Shown: positions 45,836 through 58,149 of the stretch, one piece after another
Position numbering within the stretch: position 1 is the stretch's first letter
Layout of the letters: each line of letters opens with the position of its first letter
Source: Ovis canadensis
Lineage: Eukaryota > Chordata > Mammalia > Artiodactyla > Bovidae
Length of the DNA: 64,000 bases
Direction: 5' to 3'
NCBI RefSeq assembly: GCF_042477335.2
Contig: NC_091262.1
Location: forward strand, 45,853,001-45,917,000
Notes under the pieces: model-generated
Seen by the model: only the letters and a program-made list of their open reading frames with translations
The model's database searches: none
What the model was told of the DNA's origin: nothing
Translations under genes and position numbers: made by a program

Positions 45836-47011
45836 AGTATCAAGATTGTAGGTCAATGAGTAGTTATCAATGCACTTCAGGAGGGGGAAAATGATCTTCT
45901 CTGGGCAACAGTTAATATAAGCCATTTTTAATTTCAAAGCAATAAAATGATTAAAATATATCATCCCCCTTTGACAGGAAAAACATTAAACCTCCAGACA
46001 CTCTCTTCTTACTCTAGAGTCAACTTGAGAGCTTACTAGAAAGGTGTTTTTAGGTTCCTAATCTCTGCAGCCTTGCTCTTGCCCTTTTTCTTTCTTTCCC
46101 CAAACTCTCTTTTCCATTTGTCAAGAATGACTGGTGAAGTCCAGTTAAAAAGTCATGACTCCACCCTTGCTTGTCTATTTTCCTCCTGGGGAATGGGCTA
46201 TTTCTATTAAGCCTATTGTAAAAACTACAAAAGTTACTGCTATTAAACCATGAGGAATTCCCTGGGCCTGTTTCCACATACATGAAACATGGCTCTGTAC
46301 TCAAAAAGGGTTCTCAAAACACAATACAGATGCTAAAAGGCAAGAAATATTAAAGACTCACCCACTGTACTCACTCATACAACTCCCCATTAAAGGAAAT
46401 TCTACAGGGCCTTCTTCAGTCTGTTAATCATGTTCTGAAGCTCTGATGAACCATAGCTCCCACTGAGTTCTGGAGGACTACAAGTTGGGCAAGATATAAG
46501 AGGCTCGAATTCTGCACCTTAATATAATCCATTGCACTTTGACCTTTACCTTAGGGGTTTGGTCTGGGAAATGAGCCAAATTACCTTCGGGAAGCTAAGC
46601 AAAGTGAACGCTAGTTTTATTAACTCTTTGAGAACCTGAGCAGCACAACCTATATTCTACACAAAGGTCAGTTTTCACAAGCACATTTTAAATAAGTGCA
46701 CTGGTATATTAAATCACCAATTAAATCAACTGTCAACTATAAAGAATTGTGCAAGGAGCGGGTGAAAGTTAAAGCACATAGATTTACAAATGGATGCTAA
46801 GACATTTAATCTACATCTACAGTGACAGCAGTGTCTAAGAGGAAGAATTTTAAAAATGCATCAATGATATGTCGTGTCTTGATGCTTGAGGAAAATGGTA
46901 AAAGAGAGAAAAAAAGGGAAAGGGAGAGTTTTGAGAGTTCAAACTTAGACGTGATAACATGCTGTGACTAAAAAATGAAAAAGAGTCAAGAACAGCATCA
47001 GAGGAGGTGAT
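45836..47011. other. Intronic sequence without recognised gene
   Basis: Nothing recognised. Confidence 0.5.
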
Positions 47012-47024
47012 TCAGTCACTATGT

Positions 47025-47135
47025 GCGTGCACGTGTGCTAAGTCACTTCATTCGTGTTCGGCTCTTTATGACTCTAGGGACTGTAGCCCGCCAGGCTCCT
47101 CTATCCATGGGATTTTCCAGGCAAGAATCCTGGAG
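47025..47135 (-). mobile_element. Short BovA SINE with 13-bp TSD
   Basis: A truncated reverse BovA body. The perfect TSD TCAGTCACTATGT at 47012-47024 and 47136-47148 shows that the short form is itself the inserted unit. Confidence 0.94.
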
Positions 47136-47148
47136 TCAGTCACTATGT

Positions 47149-48011
47149 ATAAATGGACGAATTGTTCAGCAAGAAAAAAGGAAGTAAAATTTTATACTTA
47201 ATTTATCTTAGGCATATTAATGTTATAAGGGAATATAATTTTTGACCATTGATTTTTTTTAATGTTTCATATTTAGATATAAAATCAGGAAACCCTTGAA
47301 AACAGTAATATGATGCTTTCCAAATACAGGTTTTTTTCTCCTAACAAAGTGGTTCACCACTGACATTTCACTGGGAAATGTTCAGTGTAATGGAGAAAAT
47401 ACCAGAACAGGAATCAGAGAACCCAGGTTCTGTTTCCCTATTATTTTGATCTTCTGTGTAAACTAGATGATAACATCAGGAGAGAGATAAAGAAAAAAAT
47501 GAAAATTTCCCCCATTTCATCCATGAGATGGATGGTAAAAAAATTCTTTAAAATGAAATTACAAGACATCTACTAGGATTTCTAATAGAGTATATCTTAG
47601 TATGTCTTGAAAGTAGCAAATAATGATGAAGGTAACTAGTTTTCAGGATAAGTACAAGTTGATAATCATTATTATAAAACAGAAATATTAACTGATCAAT
47701 CACTCACAGAGAGGAAGTTAAGGCTCTTCTATTCTTGCTATTTAAATTCTTGTTGAAAATCCCTAGTTTTCTAATGCAATAGAGGGTGTCTGCAATAACT
47801 GTGGTGTTGACATCTAGATCCTTGATCACCAGGGTGGGTCAAACCCTGACTGCCTGCTCTTTTACTGGACCCTCAGCATTTGTTTCGCTTTCAGGATGGA
47901 AGATAACACACATTTCCTTGTACCTCAAACTCTGACCAACTTTTCAATAATGACTAGCTTTCAATTGAGATTTGGTAATGTCTGTATATAGTCACTTTGT
48001 TTATTTACCTT
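47149..48011. other. Intronic sequence, MIR trace
   Basis: A weak sense MIR trace lies near 47395-47465. Otherwise nothing recognised. Confidence 0.45.
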
Positions 48012-48870
48012 ATATGCAGAATACATCATGCGAAATGTTGGGCTGGATGACTCACAAGCTGGAATCAAGATTGCCAAAAGAAATATCAACAACCTCAGAT
48101 ATGCAGATGATACCACTCTCATGGCAGAAAGTAAAGAGGAACTAAAGAGTCTCTTGATAAGGGTGAAAGATGAGAGTGAAAAAACTGGCTTAAAATTAAA
48201 CATGCTGACTAAGATCATGGCATCCAGTCCCAATATTTAATTGCAAATAGATGGGGGAAAAGTAGAAGCAGTGACAGATTTTATTTTCTTGGGCTCCAAA
48301 ATTACTGCAGCCATGAAATTAAAAGATGCTTGCTCCTTGGAAGAAAAGCTATGACAAGCCTAGATAGCGTATTAAAAAGCAGAGACATCACTTTGCCGAC
48401 AAAGGTCCATCTAGTCAAAGCTATGGTTTTTCCAGTAGTCATGTATAAATGTGAGAGTTGGACCATAAAGAAGACTGAATCAGGGCTGAAGAATTGATGC
48501 TTCTGAATTGAGGTGCTGGAGAAAACTCCTGAGAGTGCCTTGGACATCAAGGAGATCAAACCAAGTCCATCCTAAAGGAAATCAACCCTGAATATTCATT
48601 GCAAGGACTGATGCTGAAGCTGTAGCTCCAACACTTTGGCCACCTGATGTGAAGAACTGACTCATTGGAAAAGACTCTGATGCTGGGAAAGATTGAAGAC
48701 AAAAGGAGAAGAGAGTAGCAGAGGATGAGATGGTTAGATAGCATCACTGACTCAATGGACATGAATCTGAGCAAACTCCGGGAGATAGTGAAGCACAGGG
48801 AAGCCTGGTGTGCTGCAGTCCATGGGGTTGTAGAGTCTGACAGGACTGAGCTCCTGAACAGCAATAACAA
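48012..48870 (+). mobile_element. BovB LINE 3' fragment
   Basis: Starts just upstream of the RT motif YADDT (about 48102-48116) and runs through the C-terminal region to GTCTGACAGGACTGAGCTCC. Stops and frame breaks follow the first 70 codons, so it is a dead copy. No clear TSD found. Confidence 0.92.
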
Positions 48871-48871
48871 T

Positions 48872-50327
48872 GTCTGACCTGACACTTAGAAAAATCATGT
48901 TGCAATCTCCACAAAGACACATCTCATTTTCTGAAAGTGGAGGATGAACTTAAAGTGTTCAAAGGAAATGGTAACATTGTTACAGATTTGTCTGTAATAC
49001 AAATGAATCCCTTGGTAAGGGATTCATCAGTCTGCAATATTCATACATAATTCAAAGCTGCAGAAGCAATCTCCTGCGGGAAGCTCACTTGGCTTACCCA
49101 GGTGGTAGGATTAATCATTACACCATCAGATGAAATAATCCTTTTTTTTTTTTTCCCCGGCAAGTTTGTTCAAGACACATTTTTGTAGAAATTCTGTTAA
49201 TGTCTGAATATACTTTTTAAAAAGGCAAATCAAATGGCACATTAGAACAGATTAAAGGCCTTTATGTATCCAAGTATTTCCACAATTTCAGTTCAACTTT
49301 ATCTTCAAATTCAACCGCCTTCATTCAGCTTCAGAAGGGACAGTAAATGAAATCAGACTTCTGTAGAGACCATCTGCCTTTTGGGGCAAATGGTATCCTC
49401 GATTCCCATTTGCCAGCTTTCTTCAGTAGCTGTATCTGTCTTTTGTTGCCCAAGACACCCAATAAGGAAATGTGTGATTTTTACAACCTCTTTTTACCCC
49501 TAAAAATCAAATCAAAGCACATCAGAAACAGCATTTCGTAGTTTTATTACTGGTTTCCAAAGCTGCTTATTTCTGGAGTTGCTGGGGATGATGGATCTTT
49601 GCAGAAATGGGATGTGAATCGACATGAGGAGGAAAGCTCAAAGTTATTGAATCCCATACTCTTTATCTATTGAAAGAGGTGGGGGGAACTCCATTTCTTC
49701 CTGTCTTTCTGCCTCTAGGACCCCCCACCAATATGACATTTCTCAATCTTATCTTAGTTTTCAGGTCATCAACTTGATTTTGCTACACTTCCCAATTACT
49801 GGCATTCTCAGGTAGAAAAGTGTTGTATCCACTGATCACTATCTTAGTGTCTCCAATTTTCCACTAAGCCTTCTGTAGTCTTTAACTGAAAAACTTCAAA
49901 CTTCTTATCTTGAACTGAGATTAACCTTTAACTGAGATCTGATGAATTCTTGCTAATATGTCCAACCTAGTCTGGTCAGACGAAGGTAACTCCTCCTGGT
50001 GTGAATAAAGTGGCTAGGTCTTGGGATGGGGAAGATTGGCCATGTGCAAGGTCTTAAATAGACTCTAATTTCCAGACACTGCACAGTTTCACCTTTTTTT
50101 TTCTTTAACAAATGTGAATAGCAAATTAAAAGTGTCTTCAAGGCACCAGACTGTAAGACAGCAAAGTAGATAAGAACACAGGCCACAGTACATCACTGTC
50201 ACCTTCATAATAGTAAGAAAAATTACAGTTTTAAAATCCTATGAAATACAAAGTCAGAATGGCACCTGTACAAATTAACAGAAAAGATAAATTAATCTCG
50301 GAAAAGCACAATTAAATAGGGCTGCCT
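48872..50327. other. Intronic sequence with a perfect hairpin
   Basis: No gene or repeat family recognised. Contains the inverted repeat at 49003-49027 and a T-rich run at 49141-49154. Confidence 0.5.
49003..49027. repeat. Perfect 11-bp inverted repeat, 3-nt loop
   Basis: ATGAATCCCTT, GGT, AAGGGATTCAT. The arms pair without mismatch. No neighbouring pattern (such as a T run) suggests a known element. Confidence 0.95.
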
Positions 50328-50339
50328 TTCTCAATAACC

Positions 50340-50553
50340 AGCCTAAGCTGGTGGCTCAGAGGTTAAAGCGTCTGCCCGCAATTCAAGAGACCTGGGTTCG
50401 ATCCCTAGGTTGGGAAGATTCCCTGGAGAAGGATATGGCAAACCACTCCAGTACTCTTGCCTGGAGAATCCCATGGACAGAGAAGCCTGGTAGGCTACAG
50501 TCCACGGGGTCACAAAGAGTCAGACATGACTGAGCGACTTCACTTCACTTCAC
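50340..50553 (+). mobile_element. Bov-tA SINE
   Basis: tRNA-like head with GTGGCTCAGAGGTTAAAGCG and B box GGTTCGATCCC, then BovA body and a (CACTT)n tail. TTCTCAAT at 50328-50335 and 50554-50561 is a short TSD. Confidence 0.92.
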
Positions 50554-50561
50554 TTCTCAAT

Positions 50562-52085
50562 CACAGAGGTGTGGTAGGAGCTTTGCAGCATCACCATTTG
50601 GCCTTAGCTCACTTCTAAAGAAGGGGATTGGATATTGATGTTTGTTTCCTGGGGAGGCAAGGTGTTAGAAGAAAATATCCATAGGCCCCTCAATAAGACT
50701 AACCTAAGGAGGATATGGAACAGTCATCTCTGGGTCTTGGACTTTTCCCACATGCCCAGAAGCACTGGAGAAGCAAGTCACTGTACGTTTTCCCAATTTC
50801 CTCTTATCTCCCTCAACTGCCCATTTGCCCTTTGAGTCAGAGGAGTGAGATGATTATGTACCCTACACTCTCCAGAACACAGCTGGCTCACTAGCAGGAT
50901 GGATGTCAGGAGGGAAAGGGAACCAGCACTTCTCAGGCCCTACTCCAATGCTACCCAGTACAAGCTGCACACTTTTCGGTTTAACTCACAGGAACACCTC
51001 AAGAGGTAAAGGTGATTATTTCTCACTTTACACATGGGGAAACTGAGACTGAAAAAAGTGAAATGAACTGTCTTAGGGTAGGCTAGAGAGTCGGACATGA
51101 CTTAGTGACTTAACAACACCACCAAAATGGTTACGTGTGCACTCAGGTGAGAGAGCCAGGATCTGAATTCAATACTACGCAACTCTAACGTGTTCTTGCT
51201 GCCACACTGGTACTATTAGGTAAGCCTGGTGCACTGTGAAGATTCAACAATAAATGCTTGATTATGGAGAGATAAAAGGGTTTTGAAGAGAAAGAAGCTA
51301 TCATTGAAATGTAGGGTGTTAATGATTACAGCTGCGTTCTTTTGAAACATTCTAAACAAAGTTATTATTTACATGGCTAAAAGATTTTTTTAAATGGGAG
51401 CTGTTCTAGTGTGTGAAAGACTGTGTTTATAGATATTTGGCTTCCTAATATTAACCCCTACCACTAACGTCTACACCTGCTGACTGCTAGATACTGTGGG
51501 CTTAAAATATATATCTCCTACAGTAATCCTGAGTAAGAGTTGTTATTCCCATAACAGTGAATGATAAGAGCAGCCAAAACTTACATGGTACTTACTATGT
51601 CCCTATTCTAAGCCATGTTTCTCAAAGTGGCACTGTTGATATTCTGTCCAAGTAGTTCTTGGTAGTGGAGGGCTGTCCTGTGCATAGTAGGGTCACACTA
51701 ACATCTCTTACCCTCTCTCTAACCCATAGGTACTGGAGTCACTCTCTGCTTCCCCAGTTGTGACAACCAAATAGTCTCCACATATTGCCAAATGTATTCC
51801 GGGGATATAAAAATCCCTTCCCTTGCCCTCCTTTCTAACACTTAACATCAGTCCTTTTAAGTCATATAGGTGATTATTTCTGTTTTACAAATGAAGAAAT
51901 ATTAAGCCAAGAGTGATTTAGTTATCTGCCTCAGGTAACACAGCTAGCACCTGGTGGAGCTGAGGTTCAAACCTGACATTTCAGCTCTAGTCTGTGCTCT
52001 AAACAAATTCTGCCTCTCAGTTTATGGGTGAGGAAGCTAAGAAGCAGAGCTCAAGTAACTTGTCCCAGATCCAGATGACAGAGCT
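50562..52085 (-). mobile_element. Intronic stretch with MIR remnants and a BovA scrap
   Basis: Antisense MIR text is at about 51010-51070 (TTTACACATGGGGAAACTGAGA) and 51116-51180, separated by a 40-bp BovA 3' scrap (GAGAGTCGGACATGACTTAG at 51085). Another antisense MIR is at about 51860-52020 (TTTTACAAATGAAGAAATAT, GGTAACACAGCTAGCACC). The remainder is unrecognised. Confidence 0.55.
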
Positions 52086-52098
52086 AATAAGTGCTGAA

Positions 52099-52288
52099 CA
52101 ATGGAAGTGAAAATCGCTCAGTCGTGTCTGACTCTTGACTTCATGGATTGTAGCCTGCCAGGCTCCTCTGTCCATGGGGATTCTCCAGGCAAGAATACTG
52201 GGTTGCCCTTTCCTTCTCCAGGGGATCTTCGTGACCCAGGGATGGAACCCACATCTCCAGTGGGTTCTTTACCACTGAGCCACCAGGG
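52099..52288 (-). mobile_element. Bov-tA SINE with 13-bp TSD
   Basis: Reverse BovA body and a shortened tRNA-like end. The TSD is AATAAGTGCTGAA (52086-52098) against AATAAGTGGTGAA (52289-52301), 12 of 13. Confidence 0.93.
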
Positions 52289-52389
52289 AATAAGTGGTGA
52301 AAGCAGGATTCAAATCCAGGTCTGAATAACTTCAAAGCCTATGTTCTAACATACTATGCCAATTGTTATTAACATGGCTAAGAATTGCT

Positions 52390-52540
52390 TGTTAAAGATG
52401 CAGATTTCCGGCCCCCCACCATGAGGGGCTGATTTTACAGCTCTGGGGTTTGACCCAGAAATCTACATTTATACAAACACCCCACATGATTCTGAGCAGT
52501 TCATCCTACGGCCACAATTTAAGAAGCTGTTTTTCACTGC
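52390..52540 (+). mobile_element. MER5-like hAT MITE remnant
   Basis: TTGCTTGTTAAAGATGCAGATTT, GGGGTTTGACCCAGAAATCTAC and CACATGATTCTGAGCAG follow the MER5 order. Confidence 0.6.
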
Positions 52541-53467
52541 CTCCCTCTCTGCAGAGAGGAGCAGGAAATTAAGTATAAAAGGAGTAAAATGTAAGAAGTG
52601 AGGAGGAAAATTTTTAGTAAAGGAGCACCATTGCTCAGAAGTGATATGGCTGAACAGGGGAAATAAAATAATTTAAGTAGTCACAGGTGAGAGATTCATA
52701 ACAGGCTATTACAAAAGGGAGGGAGTGCTTTGGGACCAATCCTTATCTTTTGAGGTTTATTCTTAGAGTGCAATTATACAAACTTGCAACATGTTAGGAA
52801 ATGAGGATACAGCCTAGTATGACATTTCTGATTTTTATTAGAAGGCCTGGTTGGCTGAAGACCACTCTGAACACAGGAAATGGCACCTGTGACACCAGCA
52901 GTAAGTCAAGTCTCCCAACATGTAGCACTATCTCAGTTCTTCACATTAACAGAGGTCAAAAAAAAAACCCAACAAAAAACAACAACCTAGAGGTCAGAGG
53001 TGAACACAAAAGCCAGGCACCTTTGGCTGAAAAAGCTGCTCCAAGACAGACCACAGCACCTGTACTTTCTACTCACCCTGCAGGGGACTCTTCTTAAAAT
53101 CTCTCTTTCATTCTGCTATTCCTCTGTTCTACATCAGCCATAGGTCCTGTGGTCAGGTGTTGAGGTCAGGTCCAGACCACCTGTAGGACTTCAAAGCCCT
53201 TCACTATGAGGTTGCAACATATGTTTTCATCTTTCTTTCAAACTTTCTGAGACCCAATCCTTCAACTTCAGACAATGCATTGACATCGTACATTGGATAC
53301 ACCATATTCTTTATCTCTGTGTACCTGCTCTCCCCTCTTAGAGCTGCCTCCCTTCTTCTTTCCATCTATTCCAAACTCAGCCAGTAATTGAGACTATTCA
53401 AATCTCAATTACCCATGATGTCTTATTGTCCATGAGGACACTTCCTTCCCTGAACACCCATGGCAGA
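52541..53467. other. Intronic sequence without recognised gene
   Basis: Nothing recognised. Confidence 0.45.
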
Positions 53468-53854
53468 TGTTATAAACTGTATCTGCTCCAAATTCATATG
53501 TGGAAACCCTAAACCTTGGGGTGGCTGCAGTTGGAGATGAGGGCCACTAAGGAAATAATTAATATTAAATGAGGTCGTAAGGATAGGGCACCCTAACCCT
53601 GTTAGAGAGGATTTGTGTCCTTTTAAGAAGAGGCACCAGAGAGTTTGGTTTCTCTCTCTGTACCTATTAAGGAGGAAAGGGAGGACACAGTGAGAAAGTA
53701 GTCATCAAGTCAGAAAGAGAGCCCCTACCAGAAACCAAATCGGCTGGAACCTTAATCTCGGACTTCTGGCCTCCAGAACTGTGAGAAAACAAATCTTTGC
53801 TGTTTAAGTCAACTGTCTAGGGGGATGTTGTTATGGAGCCCAAGCTAAGGCAGC
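53468..53854 (+). mobile_element. MaLR solo LTR remnant
   Basis: LTR-type order: AAATTCATATGTGGAAACCC, GAGGACACAGTGAGAAAGTAG, AACCAAATCGGCTGGAACC, CTCCAGAACTGTGAGAAAAC. The consensus AATAAA is changed to AACAAA at about 53789. Confidence 0.72.
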
Positions 53855-55838
53855 AAGGACTGAGGAGCCCAGAAAGCACTCAGTAAATGGGTGCTGAATA
53901 AACCCAATCAGGAGGGGTCTGGGCAGCAGGGCACCAGAGAATGGCACCAGGATCTGCGTCCACACGGCTCCCAGCAAAATTTCTGCTGGTATCACTATGG
54001 AGGACGGGACTAGGACAGGTTCCAATGAGGAGCATCCAAAGGGAGGGGGTTCCTCTCCACAGTTTGGAAGGCAGAGGAACAGGGTATCTTCCCTGGTGAA
54101 GAATGGAGCTTCTCCATGCACCAGTAGCACGAAAAGGCCAGTGGCTGATTCCTGATGCTGTTTCCCTCCATGATAACTAGGAGTTGCTGTGGGGAGCTGA
54201 TCAGCATGCTCCACTCTCATCACTTTGCTTTTTTTCAGGCAAGTCCTTCATCCTGCTACTAACAAATCACCATTATAAAGGCACCATATGAGGATAAACT
54301 GCTTGTCCTGAAATTAAACCTTTAAATATCACCTGATGACTCTAATCAATACTCGACTGCAGTTATATTAAGTAATCACTGACTGAAAACTGGCCTAGAG
54401 GTCTGAATAAAGACCAAGAAATTAGAAACTCAGGTTTAATTTCAGCCCTGCCACCAGTGCTAGTCTGTCCCTGTCTCCCATTATTCATCTATAAAATGGG
54501 TGTAGTGACATTTACAGGAGCGTATATGAACTAGGAAATTCACAGGAAGTGCTCTGAAGAGCGTGAGCAGCTGTGCCAATGTTGAGTCCGTCAAGACTGC
54601 TTGAAGTCAGTGCACCAGCACACCTCACTGTGGCCCTTAGTGGTCACAGCTTGCCTTCTTGCACTCAGGCTGACTTTATAAAGGACACGATAGACTCCAG
54701 CAGACTCAATAATCACCCAAGGAGTGCAGCAAAAGGTACTCAGAGGCCAAAAATCTCTGAAGTCAGAGTCTGGCTCTGCCACCTACTTGCAGAGTGGTCC
54801 TGGGACTATCAATGAGCCTCTCTGTTTTCAGTTTCCAATAAAATAGGAAGAATGCACTATCAGAGATACTGGCACAACTGAGATAACATGAATGAAAATT
54901 GAGAATTATATAATAAGATACTGATATTTGACTTCAGAATCATTAGGCGAACAAGGAAACAAAGCTGACCTGACAAACAGGGGAGTTTTCAGTTTGAGTC
55001 TTCACTTTGGACTACGTTCATTATGAGACTTAAAACAAGTCAATTTAATCCTCTGGATTTTTAATCACCTCCCCAAAGGGAAAGGAACATAAAGCTCTCT
55101 GAAGACCACCCCACAACCATCCTGTATCATTCTTTGATTACAATAAAATGAGATATTCATCCATTTTCTCTAAAAGAGGATTATTGAAAAATTCAATAGT
55201 AAGGACTTATGAACTCATCTAAACTTCAGGAACAATAGGTCAGCAAATGCAGATATGATGTTTATAGATGCTGACAGTCCAGAAGTTTCTTTAGAGCAAA
55301 GAACATGATCAGGAGAACAAGCAATTACTTTCAGCTTCTGTCTCCAGTTCTTTTCTTTATGAGAAATAGGAACTTGGTCTTCAAGGCCAGTTTGGTCCTA
55401 AGCAGGAAAAGATGACTTTGACAAGTTCTCTTAGCAAAGAGTAGAGATAATGGAAATTAAGACATAACTGGAACACACCTGAAACTAATACAATGTAAAT
55501 CAACTATTCTTCAATTTTTAAAAGTGTTAAAATTTTTTTTTAAAAAAAAAAGATTGTCCATATCAAAAGAGAGAGAGAGATAACTGGAGCATAAACATTA
55601 AAAAAAAATTCAAGCTTCTAGCTGAATTTTCCAGAGAAGGACATCACATTGTATCATAATCTAGGAAGTATTTGAATTTCTCTGTCCATACTCCATGCGC
55701 ATACACTTATGTATATTAAGAGACTCAGACCCTGGTTACTGTAGTGAGCAGCAAACATGTCTAGCATTTGGCCAGAACGGCCACCGGGCCACCAGCATGC
55801 CTGATGACTACAGACAAATCAGATATTATAGTTTAGTC
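53855..55838. other. Intronic sequence without recognised gene
   Basis: The longest frame (130 codons, minus strand, 53831-54223) shows no family motif and overlaps the LTR remnant. A short L1-end-like piece lies near 55470-55560 (ATACAATGTAAATCAACTATTC). Confidence 0.45.
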
Positions 55839-56201
55839 CAGGGGTCAGAAAACTTTGCTATGAAAGGTCAAATAGTAAATAGTTTAGACTTTACAGTCCA
55901 TGTGTACCTTTTGCAACTATTCAACCCTGCTTTTGGAAAAGGAAATGGCAACCCACTCTAGTATTCTTGCCTAGAGAATTCCATGGACAAAGAAGCCTGG
56001 CGAGCTATAGTTCATGGGGTTGCAAACAGTCGGATATGACTGAGCAACTAACACACACACACACACAACCCTGCTATTATGGTGCAAAAGCAGCTGTAGA
56101 TATGTAAAAAAATAAGTGTGGCTGTTTTTCAATCAAACGTCATTTATAGAAACAGGTAGAAGGTTGGATGTGGCCCACAGTTCATAGTTTGCCAATTCCT
56201 G
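55839..56201 (+). mobile_element. hAT-type MITE interrupted by a BovA SINE
   Basis: The left end CAGGGGTCAGAAAACT and the right end AGTTTGCCAATTCCTG are imperfect inverted complements. Inside are ATAGTAAATAGTTTAGACTT and GGATGTGGCCCACAGTTC. The nested SINE splits it. Confidence 0.7.
55932..56065 (+). mobile_element. BovA monomer SINE with (AC)n tail
   Basis: BovA body ending in ACTAACACACACACACACA. The perfect TSD CAACCCTGCT is at 55922-55931 and 56066-56075. Confidence 0.94.
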
Positions 56202-56574
56202 ATCTATACCCCTGAACCTTGGAGTGGATTAGAGGGCCTCTAAGGATTGACTTCTGCATTATCGAGGAATATAGCTGAATTCTAAGGACTCTAAGAAGGT
56301 CAAAAAGGTCCTGGAAGGGTATAAGAAGGTGTATATAGATGACTAGCATTTCTAGGAGAGCAAAGGTGTGCCAAACCTAATCTGCTTGTCCACAATGGAA
56401 GCTGCTGCAGTTTGGATAAAATCCCAGCACTATGAGGCAGAGCTGGATTCCTGAACTATTCTGGGACTCCCAGAGAAACTGGACTTACATGGTATCCAAG
56501 AGTACATGATAGGGTTGTTTGCTAACTAGGAACATGATGTTCAGGGCTGGTGGAGCTAGAAAGGTTAGTCAAAG

Positions 56575-57070
56575 TGTAATAGGGAAGAGTCAATTTTGAC
56601 TCTTCTATGCTGGATTTGTTTATTTGACTTTAACCCTTGTTTTTTTCTTTTTTGCCACTTTTGTTATTATAATCATACATAATGGCCTGCTTCAGTGAAC
56701 CCTGTCCCCTCTGTCTGACCCTTAAACTAAGGTGTCTTTTTTTAGCTTACTGAGAGATCATTTGACCCTGGCTACCTGTAAATGACTGCAAGAAACTAAC
56801 ACATCCCCCAGCCTAAGATTTGCCATCCTAGGAGATATCTGCAAGGATCAAATGGTCTTTTTACTTTGTTTCCTTATCTCCCCCCATCTTTGATCCATAA
56901 AAGAACCTGGTATCCAGTCCCCGACAAGATGGTTATTTTGAGACATTAGTCTTCCATCTTCTTGGTCAGCCAGCTTTCCAAATAAAGTTATATTCCTTGC
57001 TTCAACACCTCGTTCCTTGGATTCATTGGCTCCACGTGCAACAAGCAGAGCAAGCTTGAGTTCAGTAACA
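56575..57070 (+). mobile_element. Solo LTR of an endogenous retrovirus (gammaretrovirus-like)
   Basis: A 496-bp unit starting TGTAA and ending TAACA, flanked by the 4-bp direct repeat AAAG (56571-56574, 57071-57074). It has a TATA-like CCATAAAAG near 56896, and a polyadenylation signal AATAAA at about 56979-56985 with a downstream TATATTCCTTGC. No primer-binding site or gag-like sequence follows, so it is a solo LTR left by recombination. 4-bp target repeats are usual for gammaretroviral integrases. The family is not identified. Confidence 0.8.
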
Positions 57071-57230
57071 AAAGTTCAAGAGGCCATTTCAGGGGGCAAA
57101 TGGTATCCTTAACTTCAGTTGAGAGTGTTATAGTTATTTTAGGCAAGTTATCATTATTTTCTCAGTCATTGATCGTTTTTCTAATTGATTAGAAATAAAA
57201 ATTTTAAGCTAATTTTTGTTTCTTTCATGG

Positions 57231-57580
57231 GCTGAGCAGCACAGTATGGACTCTTAGCAGCACAGAATCTTAGGTCCCCAACCAGGGACTGAACCTGTGC
57301 TCTGTGCAGTAGGGGACTTTCCAGGTGGCACAGTGGTAAAGAATCTGCCTGCCAAGTAGGAGACGCAGGTTTGATCCCCGGGTCAGGCAGATCCCCTGGA
57401 GAAGGGAATGGCTACCGACTCTAGTACTCTTGCCTGGGAAATTCCATGGACAGAGGAGCTCAGTGGGCTACAGTCCATGGGGTCACAGAGATGGATGTGA
57501 CTTAGCAACTAAACAACAGCAACAAACAACCCCTGCAGTGGAAGCACAGAGTCTTAACAACTGAACCACCAGGGAAGTAC
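57231..57580 (-). mobile_element. CHR-type SINE interrupted by a Bov-tA
   Basis: Antisense text GTCCCCAACCAGGGACTGAACC at the left of the nested copy and AGTCTTAACAACTGAACCACCAGGG at its right form one tRNA-derived SINE read on the minus strand. Confidence 0.8.
57313..57533 (+). mobile_element. Bov-tA SINE nested in a CHR-type SINE
   Basis: tRNA-like head (GTGGCACAGTGGTAAAGAAT, GTTTGATCCCC) and BovA body. TGCAGT repeats at 57304-57309 and 57534-57539 mark the insertion point inside the older SINE. Confidence 0.9.
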
Positions 57581-58149
57581 CTTGAGTTAAATTTTTAAAA
57601 ACATGTATGTGACTGGCAATAGATACTGTCTATCAATCATGGAATAAATAACAATTTCAGTCAATAATCAAGAACTTATTACCAGTTTATGGAAAAGACT
57701 ACTAAAAGGGGATTCCTTGGGAGGAAGTAAATTGAATCCAGAAAGGAAGAATGAAATAAAGATGGAAGAGTTTTTTTAAAGTGATAAACATGTGAATAAA
57801 TCTAAAATAAAAAATGATGATGTGATGTGATTGGGAGTGACTGAGGGTGGGGGCAGTTTTTTATGATTGAGTAGCCAGTGAAGAATTTTCTGAAGGAGTG
57901 ACATTTAACTTGAGAGCTAAATGACAAGGAACCAGCCATGCCAAGATCTGAAAGAAGCATACCAAACAGACTGAACAGCTGATAAAAAGGGAATTAGGCT
58001 TGGCATGTTTGAAGAACAGAAAGAAAACTCCTATTGGGAGAAGTTCATGAGCAATGTGGTGAGTAAGAGACAGGTTATACCAGTAGTTAGAGGTCAGATT
58101 ATGTAGGGACTTCTTTCACTGTGTTGAAACAATGCAATTTGCATTAAAA

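Noticed and set aside
49017..49154. Hairpin plus downstream T run as a terminator
   Set aside because: The T run is over 110 bases from the hairpin, and intrinsic terminators are not expected in this genome.
53831..54223. 130-codon minus-strand frame as a new gene
   Set aside because: No motif, no splice context and no RNA evidence available; it overlaps an LTR remnant.
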